Made by a program: the position numbers and the translations under genes. A DNA stretch of 20,783 bases from Bacteroidales bacterium (GTDB lineage Bacteria; Bacteroidota; Bacteroidia; Bacteroidales; JAAUTT01), in contig JANXXY010000275.1 of assembly GCA_025350365.1 (NCBI GenBank), forward strand, positions 1 through 20,783, written 5' to 3'. This document shows positions 6,921 to 15,047 of the stretch, piece by piece. Each line of letters begins with the position of its first letter. The first letter of the stretch is position 1. The notes under the pieces are model-generated. The model saw only the letters and a program-made list of their open reading frames with translations. It was not told the origin of the DNA and ran no database searches.

Positions 6921-8030
6921 ATGGCAAAAACGCAGAGATTATTATCCCTGGATGTTTTCAGAGGAATGACGATTATGATGATGATTATCGTGAATAATCC
7001 GGGTGACTGGGGATTCGTATTTTCACCATTACTTCATTCCACTTGGAATGGTTGCACTCCTACCGACCTCGTTTTCCCTTTTTTTTTATTTATCATGGGG
7101 ACGGCCATGTACTATTCCTTTAAAAAATACAACTTTTTATTAAACTGGAAATCAGTAAATAAAGTTTTAATACGTACACTTATAATATACCTGATAGGTA
7201 TATTATTAAACGCCTTTCCGTTTATAAATACTAACTTAAGTCACATACGGATTATGGGCATACTGCCGCGAATTGCTATTGCCTATGGCATTACTTCCCT
7301 TATAATACTTGGTTTACGCATAACTTATGTGAAAATTATAACAATAGTGATTCTGTTAGGTTACTGGCTATTGCTGATGATTTTCGGGGGTAACGATCCT
7401 TATTCGTTGATTGATAATTTTGTAAGAACATTTGACATATTCATTCTGGGAGCGAATCATATGCCTTCGCATTCAGGAGTAATATTCGATATTACCGGAC
7501 TATTGAGCACTCTCCCGTCTATAGCCAGTGTTTTATTTGGGTTTTTTATAGGCAGAATCATAGACAATTCTGAAAATAGCCGAAGTGCTGTCATTAAAAT
7601 TTTAATTAACGGACTTATACTATTATTAGCCGGTATGGCATGGAATTTAATATTTCCGATAAATAAACCTCTATGGACTAGTTCCTTTGTACTATATACC
7701 AGCGGTTGGGCTATGATAATTTTTAGCCTGTTACTATGGATAATTGATGTAAAAGGTTATAAGAATTGGACTAATCCATTGCTGTGCTTTGGATTGAATC
7801 CGATGTTTATATATGTTATGGCTTGTGTTTGGGCAGATATTCTCGGTTTGATCAAAATCAAATCTCAATTTGGTAAATTTATTACCTTAAAAGAATGGAT
7901 GTTCACGCACATATTTTCTCCAATAGCCGGGAATATGATTGGCTCACTATTATTTGCAATACACATGGCGATAATTTTCTGGCTGATAGGCTGGTTTTTG
8001 AAAAGAAACCAAATTTATATCAAAATATAA
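6921..8030 (+). CDS. Membrane acetyltransferase, COG4299/DUF5009 (HGSNAT/NagX-like), copy 1
   Basis: A 369-residue inner-membrane protein with about ten hydrophobic spans. The N-terminus has the family signature 'RLLSLDVFRGMTIMMMIIVN', then 'LLHSTWNGCTPTDLVFPFFL' (37-56) leading into 'FIMG'. In human heparan-alpha-glucosaminide N-acetyltransferase the equivalent 'HASWNG' histidine carries the acetyl group, so His39 is the likely active site here. The known eukaryotic enzyme moves acetyl from cytosolic acetyl-CoA across the membrane onto a terminal amino sugar. Bacterial members are mostly uncharacterised. The expected role here is acetylating an amino sugar (GlcN or GalN) in the periplasm, so that an N-acetyl-specific glycosidase such as the GH109 upstream can act. 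It sits alone between two hairpin regions. A paralogue lies at 15048. Confidence 0.82.
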   Translation: MAKTQRLLSLDVFRGMTIMMMIIVNNPGDWGFVFSPLLHSTWNGCTPTDLVFPFFLFIMGTAMYYSFKKYNFLLNWKSVNKVLIRTLIIYLIGILLNAFPFINTNLSHIRIMGILPRIAIAYGITSLIILGLRITYVKIITIVILLGYWLLLMIFGGNDPYSLIDNFVRTFDIFILGANHMPSHSGVIFDITGLLSTLPSIASVLFGFFIGRIIDNSENSRSAVIKILINGLILLLAGMAWNLIFPINKPLWTSSFVLYTSGWAMIIFSLLLWIIDVKGYKNWTNPLLCFGLNPMFIYVMACVWADILGLIKIKSQFGKFITLKEWMFTHIFSPIAGNMIGSLLFAIHMAIIFWLIGWFLKRNQIYIKI

Positions 8031-8097
8031 GTAATGAAAGTGTAATTTAATATTTATGAGTATCCGGTGGTGTACCCAAAAATAATTTTTTATTTTT

Positions 8098-8218
8098 TAA
8101 CCTTAGTAGAAAGTAATGATGACGCAAACACAACCTTATTACCTTATTTTATAATCAGTTATACACCAATAAGGTAATAAGATTCGTTAGTACTTTATCT
8201 TAAATTCTACTAAGGTTA
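8098..8218. repeat. Nested inverted repeat, 121 bases, with symmetric spacing
   Basis: Outer arms of 14 bases (TAACCTTAGTAGAA at 8098-8111; TTCTACTAAGGTTA at 8205-8218) enclose inner arms of 14 bases (CTTATTACCTTATT at 8135-8148; AATAAGGTAATAAG at 8168-8181). Outer and inner arms are separated by exactly 23 bases on each side, and those 23-base segments do not pair well. The central loop is 19 bases. The left inner arm contains a direct repeat, ACCTTATT twice (8133-8148). It could be a MITE-like remnant, a paired binding-site array, or a folded RNA between the acetyltransferase and SGNH genes. Confidence 0.75.
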
Positions 8219-8248
8219 GTTGAAAAAAATAAGGTTTTTTTCAACTAA
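8216..8248. terminator. A/T-tract hairpin, possible bidirectional terminator
   Basis: A perfect 14-base stem (TTAGTTGAAAAAAA at 8216-8229; TTTTTTTCAACTAA at 8235-8248) with a 5-base loop TAAGG. It overlaps the last bases of the nested repeat just upstream and ends 38 bases before the SGNH gene start. Seven A:T pairs next to the loop make it weaker than its length suggests. Its closeness to the downstream start also allows a regulatory leader role. Confidence 0.45.
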
Positions 8249-8286
8249 TTCCAAATTAATATAATTGAAAACCTAAATACTTTGAA

Positions 8287-9057
8287 ATGATGAAAAATTT
8301 GAAATTTCTACTTGCAGCAATTATTTTTACGATTCTTGTGCAATTCGCATATGCCCAGAATAAGAAAACATCAACCGATTCTATAGCTGGTAATGAAAAA
8401 ATATCAAAAGAAGAATACGAATGGTTAAAACTCGACTGGCCCAGGTTAAAACGATTCAGGAATGAAAATGCAAAACTTGGACTGCCTGCCCCGAATGAAA
8501 ACCGGGTTGTATTTATGGGAAATTCCATTACGGAAGGTTGGATGCGTGAAAGCCCTGAATTTTTTGCAGGTAAACCATATATCAATCGGGGAATAAGTGG
8601 ACAAACCACTCCTCAAATGCTGGTTAGGTTTCGGGCCGATGTAATCCACTTAAAACCAAAAGTGGTCGTTATTCTGGCTGGCACCAACGATATTGCAGGA
8701 AATTCAGGTCCTTCAACGCTCGAAATGATTGAAGATAATCTTGCATCAATGTCTGAACTTGCCAGGGCAAATAAAATTCAGGTGGTGCTATCTTCCATCC
8801 TGCCAGCTTATGACTACCCCTGGAAGCCTGGTTTGAAACCGTATGAAAAGATTTTGATATTAAATAAGTGGATAAAAGACTACGCGGCCAAAAACAGTTG
8901 TTTTTATCTGGATTATTATTCAGCAATGGTCGATGACCGACCCGGTATAAAAACAGAATACAGTTCAGATGGTGTTCACCCTAATAAAATGGGATACAGT
9001 ATTATGGCTCCTTTAGCCGAAAAAGCCATATCGAAAGCATTAAATAAAAAACCTTAA
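8287..9057 (+). CDS. Exported SGNH/GDSL-family hydrolase (carbohydrate esterase-like)
   Basis: A 256-residue protein with a Sec signal peptide, likely cut at AYA|QNK (residues 21-23). All four SGNH blocks are present: 'FMGNSIT' with nucleophile Ser80, 'NRGISGQTT' with Gly102, 'LAGTNDIAG' with Asn134, and 'SSDGVHPN' with Asp228 and His231. These make the Ser-Asp-His triad and oxyanion hole. Its closest type by eye is the secreted 'GDSL-like lipase/acylhydrolase' of PULs, which removes acetyl or other ester groups from sugars (as in acetylxylan or rhamnogalacturonan acetyl esterases). It probably strips O-acyl groups to expose the glycan to the neighbouring glycosidases. ATG codons at 8287 and 8290 are both possible starts. 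It is the first gene of the long, tightly packed downstream operon. Confidence 0.9.
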   Translation: MMKNLKFLLAAIIFTILVQFAYAQNKKTSTDSIAGNEKISKEEYEWLKLDWPRLKRFRNENAKLGLPAPNENRVVFMGNSITEGWMRESPEFFAGKPYINRGISGQTTPQMLVRFRADVIHLKPKVVVILAGTNDIAGNSGPSTLEMIEDNLASMSELARANKIQVVLSSILPAYDYPWKPGLKPYEKILILNKWIKDYAAKNSCFYLDYYSAMVDDRPGIKTEYSSDGVHPNKMGYSIMAPLAEKAISKALNKKP

Positions 9058-9106
9058 TTACTTATTATATTGAATCTTTTATAACGCCTTATATAATTGA
9101 ATTAAA

Positions 9107-10174
9107 ATGCTGAAAATATCACCTTTCTTATTTTTATTATCTGCTTTTGTTTGTGCAACGTGCAGCACAAATAAGTTGGCATATTTTAAAATGCCGAAAA
9201 TAGATGCTCATGTGCATATTCGTACTGAGAATCCGGAAATTGTTATGAAGGCTAAAAAAGAAAATTTCATATTTTTAAGTATTTGCACAAATAAAAGCGA
9301 TCAGGCATTTGTTGACAAACAAATACGGATATCAAAAAAGCTTCAGCGTCAATTTCCCAACCAATTCTTTTATATTACAACTATTTCGATGGAAGAATTT
9401 AGAAAACCAGGTTGGCAGGACAAAACAATATCTAAAATAAAATTAGATTTCGATGATGGCGCTATTGGTCTCAAACTATGGAAGGACATCGGAATGATAC
9501 TGCGTGATTCAACCGGAAACTTTATAATGATCGATGATCCCAGGTTTGATGCAATTATAGATTATGTTGCCAAAAGAAATAAAACTTTGTTATTGCACTG
9601 CGGCGAACCTAAAGATTGTTGGTTGCCTGTTGATTCAATGATGGTAACGCAAAGTAAGGACTATTATAAAGAACACCCTCAATATCATATGTATTTGCAT
9701 CCGGAATGCCCCGGTTATGATGAGCAAATTACAGCCAGAAACAATGTGCTCGTGAAACATCCCAATCTAAGGGTTGTAGGCGCTCATTTAGGCAGTCTGG
9801 AATGGAGTGTAGATGAACTGGCAAAATGTCTGGATCGTTACCCGAATTTTGCCGTGGATATGTCGGGCAGAATTTGTTTTTTTCAGTCACAAAACAGAGA
9901 TAAAGTGCGGGACTTTATTATTAAATATCAGGAAAGACTTCTGTATGGCACTGACTTTGGAATTAGTGAAGCAGAGAATTTGAAGGACAAAGCTGAACAA
10001 ATGAAAAATGAATGGCTGCAAGATTGGATGTATTTTTCCACACGAAAAGCAATGAAATCATACAATATTAAAGAATCATTTATAGGTCTTGATCTTAATG
10101 ATAGTGTATTAAGGAAAATATATTACTTAAATGCACTTCGTTGGTATCCGGAAATGCAAACCAAAAGTCTTTAA
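9107..10174 (+). CDS. Exported metal-dependent amidohydrolase (amidohydrolase_2 type)
   Basis: A 355-residue TIM-barrel hydrolase with an export leader. Cys19 after 'CAT' may be lipidated, but the lipobox is poor. Metal and active-site motifs read in order: 'KIDAHVHI' (His35, His37), 'GLKLWK' (Lys123), 'LLLHCGEP' (His164), 'GAHLGSLEW' (His227) and 'YGTDFG' (Asp283). This is the layout of the amidohydrolase-related family PF04909, which includes sugar-lactone lactonases (L-fucono- and L-rhamnono-lactonase types) and ACMSD-like decarboxylases. Such enzymes are normally cytoplasmic; the exported location is unusual. In this operon, next to fucosidase and dehydrogenase-fold proteins, a lactonase role on an oxidised sugar is attractive but unproven. 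The gap to the SGNH gene is 49 bases and to the mannosidase 27 bases. Confidence 0.8.
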   Translation: MLKISPFLFLLSAFVCATCSTNKLAYFKMPKIDAHVHIRTENPEIVMKAKKENFIFLSICTNKSDQAFVDKQIRISKKLQRQFPNQFFYITTISMEEFRKPGWQDKTISKIKLDFDDGAIGLKLWKDIGMILRDSTGNFIMIDDPRFDAIIDYVAKRNKTLLLHCGEPKDCWLPVDSMMVTQSKDYYKEHPQYHMYLHPECPGYDEQITARNNVLVKHPNLRVVGAHLGSLEWSVDELAKCLDRYPNFAVDMSGRICFFQSQNRDKVRDFIIKYQERLLYGTDFGISEAENLKDKAEQMKNEWLQDWMYFSTRKAMKSYNIKESFIGLDLNDSVLRKIYYLNALRWYPEMQTKSL

Positions 10175-10201
10175 AAATAACAGACAAATGAAATCAGCGA
10201 T

Positions 10202-13200
10202 ATGAAGAAAATATGGATTGTTTGGATTATAGCAATTATCATGTGTAATGTTTTGGATGCTCAACAGAAAATTGATTACAGTAAAACCAAATCATTGCAT
10301 GTAATTGCTACATCTCATTTGGATACACAATGGCAATGGACAATTCAGAATACTATCAATGAATATATTCCAAAAACACTAAAAGGCAATTTTGCATTGT
10401 TTGAAAAATTTCCAGGCTATAATTTTAGTTTTGAAGGGGCAATTAGATATATGTTTGTAAAAGAGTATTTTCCAAACGATTATTTGAAATTGAAAAAGTA
10501 TATCTCCGATGGCCGTTGGAATATTGCCGGAAGCTCACTTGATGCAGGAGATGTGAACATACCATCACCAGAGGCAGTAACGAGGTCAATACTTTATGCA
10601 CAGGACTTTTATCAAAAAGAATTCAATAAAAAGAGTCGTGATCTTTTTTTACCTGATTGTTTTGGTTTTGGCTATGCTTTGCCAACAATTGCTTCAAGTT
10701 GTGGGTTAAAAGGTTTTTCGACCCAGAAGTTGGGCTGGGGTTCGAGCATTCCATTCGGAATTGGAGCCTGGCAGGGGGTTGATGGTTCCAAAATACTGGC
10801 AGAACTCACTCCTGGCAGCTATCTGTCTCACATTACCGGTGATTTAAGTAATAATCAGGACTGGATTGATCAAGCTGACTCTCTGGGGGTAAAGTCAAAT
10901 ACATATGTTAGTTACATGTATTTTGGAGCAGGTGATAAAGGAGGCGCTCCTAAAGATGAGTCAGTTGAATGGCTGGAAAAAAGCCTTCACAATTCAGGAA
11001 AATTAAAAGTCATATCAGCTCCCTCCGATCTCTTATGCAGAGAAATTGGAAATGATCAGTTACAAAAAATGCCGGTTTATCAGGGCGAGTTACTATTATC
11101 CACCCATGGCACTGGTTGTTACACTAGTCAGACTGCCATGAAGCGTTGGAACAGACAGAACGAAATATTAGCGGATGCTGCTGAAAGAGCATCAGTTGCA
11201 GCGGACTTGCTTGGCGGAATCCACTATCCCAAAAATAAATTGTCTGATGCTTGGAAACGTTTTCTCTGGCATCAATTTCATGATGATTTAACGGGAACCA
11301 GTATCCCCGAAGTCTACACATTTTCGTGGAATGACGAACTTCTCAGCCGGAAACAATTTTCAACCGTACTGGAGGATGGTGTCGGCGCTGTTGCAAGCGG
11401 CCTCGATACAAGAGTAAAAGGACTGCCAATAGTGGTATATAACCCACTTTCTGTGGAACGGGAAGATATAATAAATGCTTCAGTAATTTTTGATAAGGTT
11501 CCATCATATATTACAGTTTTTGATGCGGCTGGCAATGAAATTCCTTCCCAAATAGTTGGGCAGAATAAAAACATCGTCGATATTATTTTTCTTGCAAAAG
11601 TACCTTCAGTAAGTTTCTCGGTATTTGATGTAAGAGCCGCTATTTCCCCTTCAAAAATAAAAAACGATCTTAAAATTACAAGTAAATCATTGGAAAACGC
11701 CCATTATCTTGTTAAAATAGATAATAATGGCGATGTGTCAAGTATTTTTGATAAAGTTCAGGTGAAAGAATTGTTGCAAAGTCCCATCCGCCTCGTTCTT
11801 TATACTGATATTTCAGATGAATGGCCCGCCTGGGAGATTTCCTATAATGCCATTTCAACAAATCCTTTAGCCTTTGTAGATGGTAATCCTAAAGTCGAAA
11901 TAATGGAAAATGGACCTGTGCGCATCTCAATAAAGGTTACAAGAGAAAAGTACGGCTCACAATATGAGCAGTTTATTACCCTTGCAAATGGCGAATCCGG
12001 AAGTAAATTGGATTTTGTTAATAAAATTAATTGGCGTTCACAGGGCAAATTATTAAAAGCATCGTTTCCATTAAGTGCAAAAAATGAAATTGCTACTTAT
12101 GATTTGGGAATAGGTACTATAGAAAGAAAATCAAACAATCCTCGAAAATATGAGGCGCCCGCCCAGCAATGGGCTGACCTTACCGATGTTAGCGGCACTT
12201 ATGGGATATCAATATTAAATGACTGCAAATATGGATGGGATAAACCAGATAACAATACGCTGCGTTTGACACTTATTCATACTCCTTTGTCACGATCGAT
12301 CTGGGGTTTTAAAGATCAGGAATTTATGGATATCGGTCAGCATGTTTTTACCTATTCTCTTAGCGGACATAAGGGTGATTGGCGCACGGGAAAATCGCAG
12401 TGGATTGCTGCAAGGTTAAACCAACCTTTACTGGTTTTTCAAACATTAAAACATGATGGAAAACTAGGTCGTTCCTACTCGCTGTTAACTATTAATTCAG
12501 ATCAAATAATGGTGAAAGCAATTAAAAAAGCTGAAAATTCAGATGAAATTGTTATTCGCCTGCAAGAATTGTATGGTAAACCAATTGTCGGCGCTTCGTT
12601 AAAATTTTCGTCTGACATCGTTTCAGCGAGAGAAATAAACGGGGCAGAGGAACCGGTGGGTAAGGCTTCCATTAATAAAGGTTCATTACTTTTTAATATA
12701 GATGGATACCATCCAAAATCCTATGCATTAAAACTTGCCAATACACAAACTGGAATGATATTACCTCAAAGCATGGCTGTTCCCTTGAATTTCGATCTTG
12801 ACGCGGTGAGTTGGGATAGCAATAAAACCGATGGAGATTTCAATAATACCGGAATATCCTATCCTGCCGAATTGTTCCCGGATACTATTATAAGCGAAGG
12901 AATTATTTTTATTATGGGATCAAAAAAAGACGGCAAAAACAATGCACTTATTTGCAAGGCTAATAAAATTGAATTACCACGCAATAAAAATTATAACAGA
13001 TTTTACATTCTTGCTGCTTCGGCAAAAAACGATACAAAAGCAACCTTCCTTATTGATGGTAAATCAGTTTCATGTACGATACCGGATTTTGAAGAAAATA
13101 TTGGTCAATGGGATGCTATATTAATGAATGACAAACCGTTAAATTTAGATTCTCTTAACCGTTCAATAATTAGCAACGATCAAATAAACGATCCATATAA

Positions 13201-13507
13201 GGCAGATGATGAGACGGTTTATAAAATTAAACCCTCGTTTCTGAAAAGTGAAAACATTGCATGGTATGGCACTCACAAGCATGATGGAAAAAAGAATGAG
13301 AATGTAGCTTACAAGTTCTGCTATATATTTAAACTAGGCTTTGATCTGCCGGCTAATGCCCACGTACTTATTCTTCCTGACAATGAAAATGTAAGGATCT
13401 TCGCCATCTCATTGGCAAACAACTTAAATGACAATACTTTTTTGGTTAACCCGAAAACTGAACCATTTAATGCTGGCATAGTCAAGCAAATCCACATTAA
13501 TAAATAA
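10202..13507 (+). CDS. GH38 alpha-mannosidase, exported
   Basis: The largest gene in the window (1101 residues). After a signal peptide (cut near LDA|QQ, residues 18-22) comes the GH38 catalytic domain: 'ATSHLDTQWQW' with zinc ligands His39 and Asp41, 'SSLDAGDVNIPSPEAVTRSI' (111-130), and 'LFLPDCFGFG' with nucleophile Asp152. Then 'HQFHDDLTGTSIPEVY' (from residue 357), holding a further zinc His and the HD-TG motif of the three-helix domain. Residues about 410-850 are the all-beta C-terminal domains typical of the family. The last roughly 250 residues extend beyond the core and may form an extra beta domain. GH38 enzymes cleave alpha-mannosides with retention, using zinc. Linkage specificity cannot be read here. 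Location is probably periplasmic. Possible substrates are N-glycan-like or mannose-containing heteroglycan side chains. Confidence 0.93.
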   Translation: MKKIWIVWIIAIIMCNVLDAQQKIDYSKTKSLHVIATSHLDTQWQWTIQNTINEYIPKTLKGNFALFEKFPGYNFSFEGAIRYMFVKEYFPNDYLKLKKYISDGRWNIAGSSLDAGDVNIPSPEAVTRSILYAQDFYQKEFNKKSRDLFLPDCFGFGYALPTIASSCGLKGFSTQKLGWGSSIPFGIGAWQGVDGSKILAELTPGSYLSHITGDLSNNQDWIDQADSLGVKSNTYVSYMYFGAGDKGGAPKDESVEWLEKSLHNSGKLKVISAPSDLLCREIGNDQLQKMPVYQGELLLSTHGTGCYTSQTAMKRWNRQNEILADAAERASVAADLLGGIHYPKNKLSDAWKRFLWHQFHDDLTGTSIPEVYTFSWNDELLSRKQFSTVLEDGVGAVASGLDTRVKGLPIVVYNPLSVEREDIINASVIFDKVPSYITVFDAAGNEIPSQIVGQNKNIVDIIFLAKVPSVSFSVFDVRAAISPSKIKNDLKITSKSLENAHYLVKIDNNGDVSSIFDKVQVKELLQSPIRLVLYTDISDEWPAWEISYNAISTNPLAFVDGNPKVEIMENGPVRISIKVTREKYGSQYEQFITLANGESGSKLDFVNKINWRSQGKLLKASFPLSAKNEIATYDLGIGTIERKSNNPRKYEAPAQQWADLTDVSGTYGISILNDCKYGWDKPDNNTLRLTLIHTPLSRSIWGFKDQEFMDIGQHVFTYSLSGHKGDWRTGKSQWIAARLNQPLLVFQTLKHDGKLGRSYSLLTINSDQIMVKAIKKAENSDEIVIRLQELYGKPIVGASLKFSSDIVSAREINGAEEPVGKASINKGSLLFNIDGYHPKSYALKLANTQTGMILPQSMAVPLNFDLDAVSWDSNKTDGDFNNTGISYPAELFPDTIISEGIIFIMGSKKDGKNNALICKANKIELPRNKNYNRFYILAASAKNDTKATFLIDGKSVSCTIPDFEENIGQWDAILMNDKPLNLDSLNRSIISNDQINDPYKADDETVYKIKPSFLKSENIAWYGTHKHDGKKNENVAYKFCYIFKLGFDLPANAHVLILPDNENVRIFAISLANNLNDNTFLVNPKTEPFNAGIVKQIHINK

Positions 13508-13571
13508 CATGGCAAATTTTATAAAATATCACAAATTAACATCGATTAATGCATGGATAAAAGGCGCACTT

Positions 13572-15029
13572 ATGAATAAATTATCAATTTTTACCATAAT
13601 TATCGTATTCCCGGGGTATTTAATGTTTTCCTGTATATCAAAAACAATTCCTCCACCATCAGCCAGTCTTCCAGTGCCAACTGAAAAGCAGCTGGCATGG
13701 CACGAACTTGAGATGTATGCCTTTGTGCACTTCACTACCAACACTTTCACAGATAAAGAATGGGGATATGGTAATGAAAACCCCGAGGTATTTAATCCTA
13801 CCCAATTAAATGTGGATCAATGGGTAAAAACAATTAAAGATGCTGGGATGAAAGCCCTCATTCTTACCTGTAAACATCATGATGGTTTTTGTTTATGGCC
13901 AAGTGCATATACAAAACATTCTGTAAAAAGCAGCCGTTGGAAAAATGGTCAGGGCGATGTTGTTAAAGATGTGGCCGATGCATGCCGTAAACATGGCTTG
14001 AAATTCGGCATTTATTTGTCGCCATGGGATCGTAACAGAGCTGATTACGGTACTGCGGCTTATGTGGAATATTATCGAAATCAGTTGCGGGAAATCTTTA
14101 CAAACTATGGCCCTATCTTTGAAATGTGGTTTGATGGCGCAAATGGAGGCGATGGCTATTATGGTGGCTCAAATGAGAAACGGAAAATTGATGGTTCTAA
14201 ATACTATGATTGGCCGGGAACAATAAAGATAATCAGGGATTTGGACTCATCTGTGGTTTTTTTTAGCGATGCAGGTCCTGATATTCGCTGGTGTGGAAAT
14301 GAAAAAGGTTATATTGGTGATACCAATTGGTGTACTATCAATACGGACACCATTTATGCCGGAAAACCGGATATCAATAATCTCCTTAATACCGGGGAAG
14401 AAAATGGAAAATCATGGGTGCCGGCTGAAGTAGATGTGTCCATTCGACCAGGTTGGTTTTATCATCAAAATCAGGATACGATGGTTAAGACCGCCGAAGA
14501 ACTTTTTCATATTTACCTTTCATCAGTGGGAAGGGGAGCCAATCTTTTACTTAATATCCCACCTGATCAGAGAGGTCTAATTCATGAAAATGATGTAAAA
14601 GCATTAAAGGAATTCAAAAAACTGAAAGATAGCATATTCAACAAAAATATGGCTTTTAATTCCAAAGTAGTCACAGATTCTTATCGGGGAAACTCAAAAG
14701 AATATGCAGGGTCCAATGTAACAGATGGTAAAAAAAATACTTATTGGACGACTGATGATGAAATAAAAAAAGGGCAACTGGACATTTACCTGAAAAATAA
14801 AGAAACAATAAAATATATCATCATTCAGGAATATATTAAACTGGGTCAGAGAATTAAGTCTTTTACAATATCTGTTTGGATAGATAATAATTGGATGGAA
14901 ATTCAAAAATCAACCACAATTGGATATAAACGAATTTTAAAACTAAATCCTGTTAAAACCAATAGGATAAGAATAAATATTGTCGATTCCAAGGCATGTC
15001 CTATTATTTCTAATGTAGAAATTTATTAA
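13572..15029 (+). CDS. GH29 alpha-L-fucosidase with C-terminal F5/8 type C-like domain, lipoprotein
   Basis: I place the start at ATG 13572, giving 485 residues with a hydrophobic leader directly at the N-terminus and Cys21 (MFSC) as a probable lipidation site. The in-frame ATG at 13509 would add 21 residues ahead of the leader. GH29 motifs are clear: 'FVHFTTNTFTDKEWGYG' (51-67), 'KHHDGFCLWPS' (101-111), 'GIYLSPWDRN' (146-155), 'FEMWFDGANGG' with nucleophile Asp188, and 'WVPAEVDVSIRPGWFYH' (282-298), in which Glu286 is a likely acid/base. The last motif and its spacing fit the more linkage-selective GH29-B group (alpha-1,3/1,4-fucosides). Residues about 365-485 form a discoidin-like (CBM32-type) module ('NVTDGKKNTYWTT...GQLDIYL'). 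The enzyme releases L-fucose. It lies 64 bases after the mannosidase gene. Confidence 0.92.
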   Translation: MNKLSIFTIIIVFPGYLMFSCISKTIPPPSASLPVPTEKQLAWHELEMYAFVHFTTNTFTDKEWGYGNENPEVFNPTQLNVDQWVKTIKDAGMKALILTCKHHDGFCLWPSAYTKHSVKSSRWKNGQGDVVKDVADACRKHGLKFGIYLSPWDRNRADYGTAAYVEYYRNQLREIFTNYGPIFEMWFDGANGGDGYYGGSNEKRKIDGSKYYDWPGTIKIIRDLDSSVVFFSDAGPDIRWCGNEKGYIGDTNWCTINTDTIYAGKPDINNLLNTGEENGKSWVPAEVDVSIRPGWFYHQNQDTMVKTAEELFHIYLSSVGRGANLLLNIPPDQRGLIHENDVKALKEFKKLKDSIFNKNMAFNSKVVTDSYRGNSKEYAGSNVTDGKKNTYWTTDDEIKKGQLDIYLKNKETIKYIIIQEYIKLGQRIKSFTISVWIDNNWMEIQKSTTIGYKRILKLNPVKTNRIRINIVDSKACPIISNVEIY

Positions 15030-15047
15030 TTCCTGATATTTGTTAAA

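Noticed and set aside
8256..8649. Minus-strand open frames opposite the SGNH gene
   Set aside because: They lie antisense to a gene with all four SGNH motifs, and their products show no domain or signal peptide.
12942..13124. Plus-strand frame within the mannosidase gene in another phase
   Set aside because: Fully contained in the GH38 gene, with no independent start context or recognisable product; no sign of a frameshift in GH38.
13509..13571. Longer fucosidase start at ATG 13509, one base after the mannosidase stop
   Set aside because: It would bury the hydrophobic leader and Cys behind 21 polar residues; ATG 13572 fits a lipoprotein signal.
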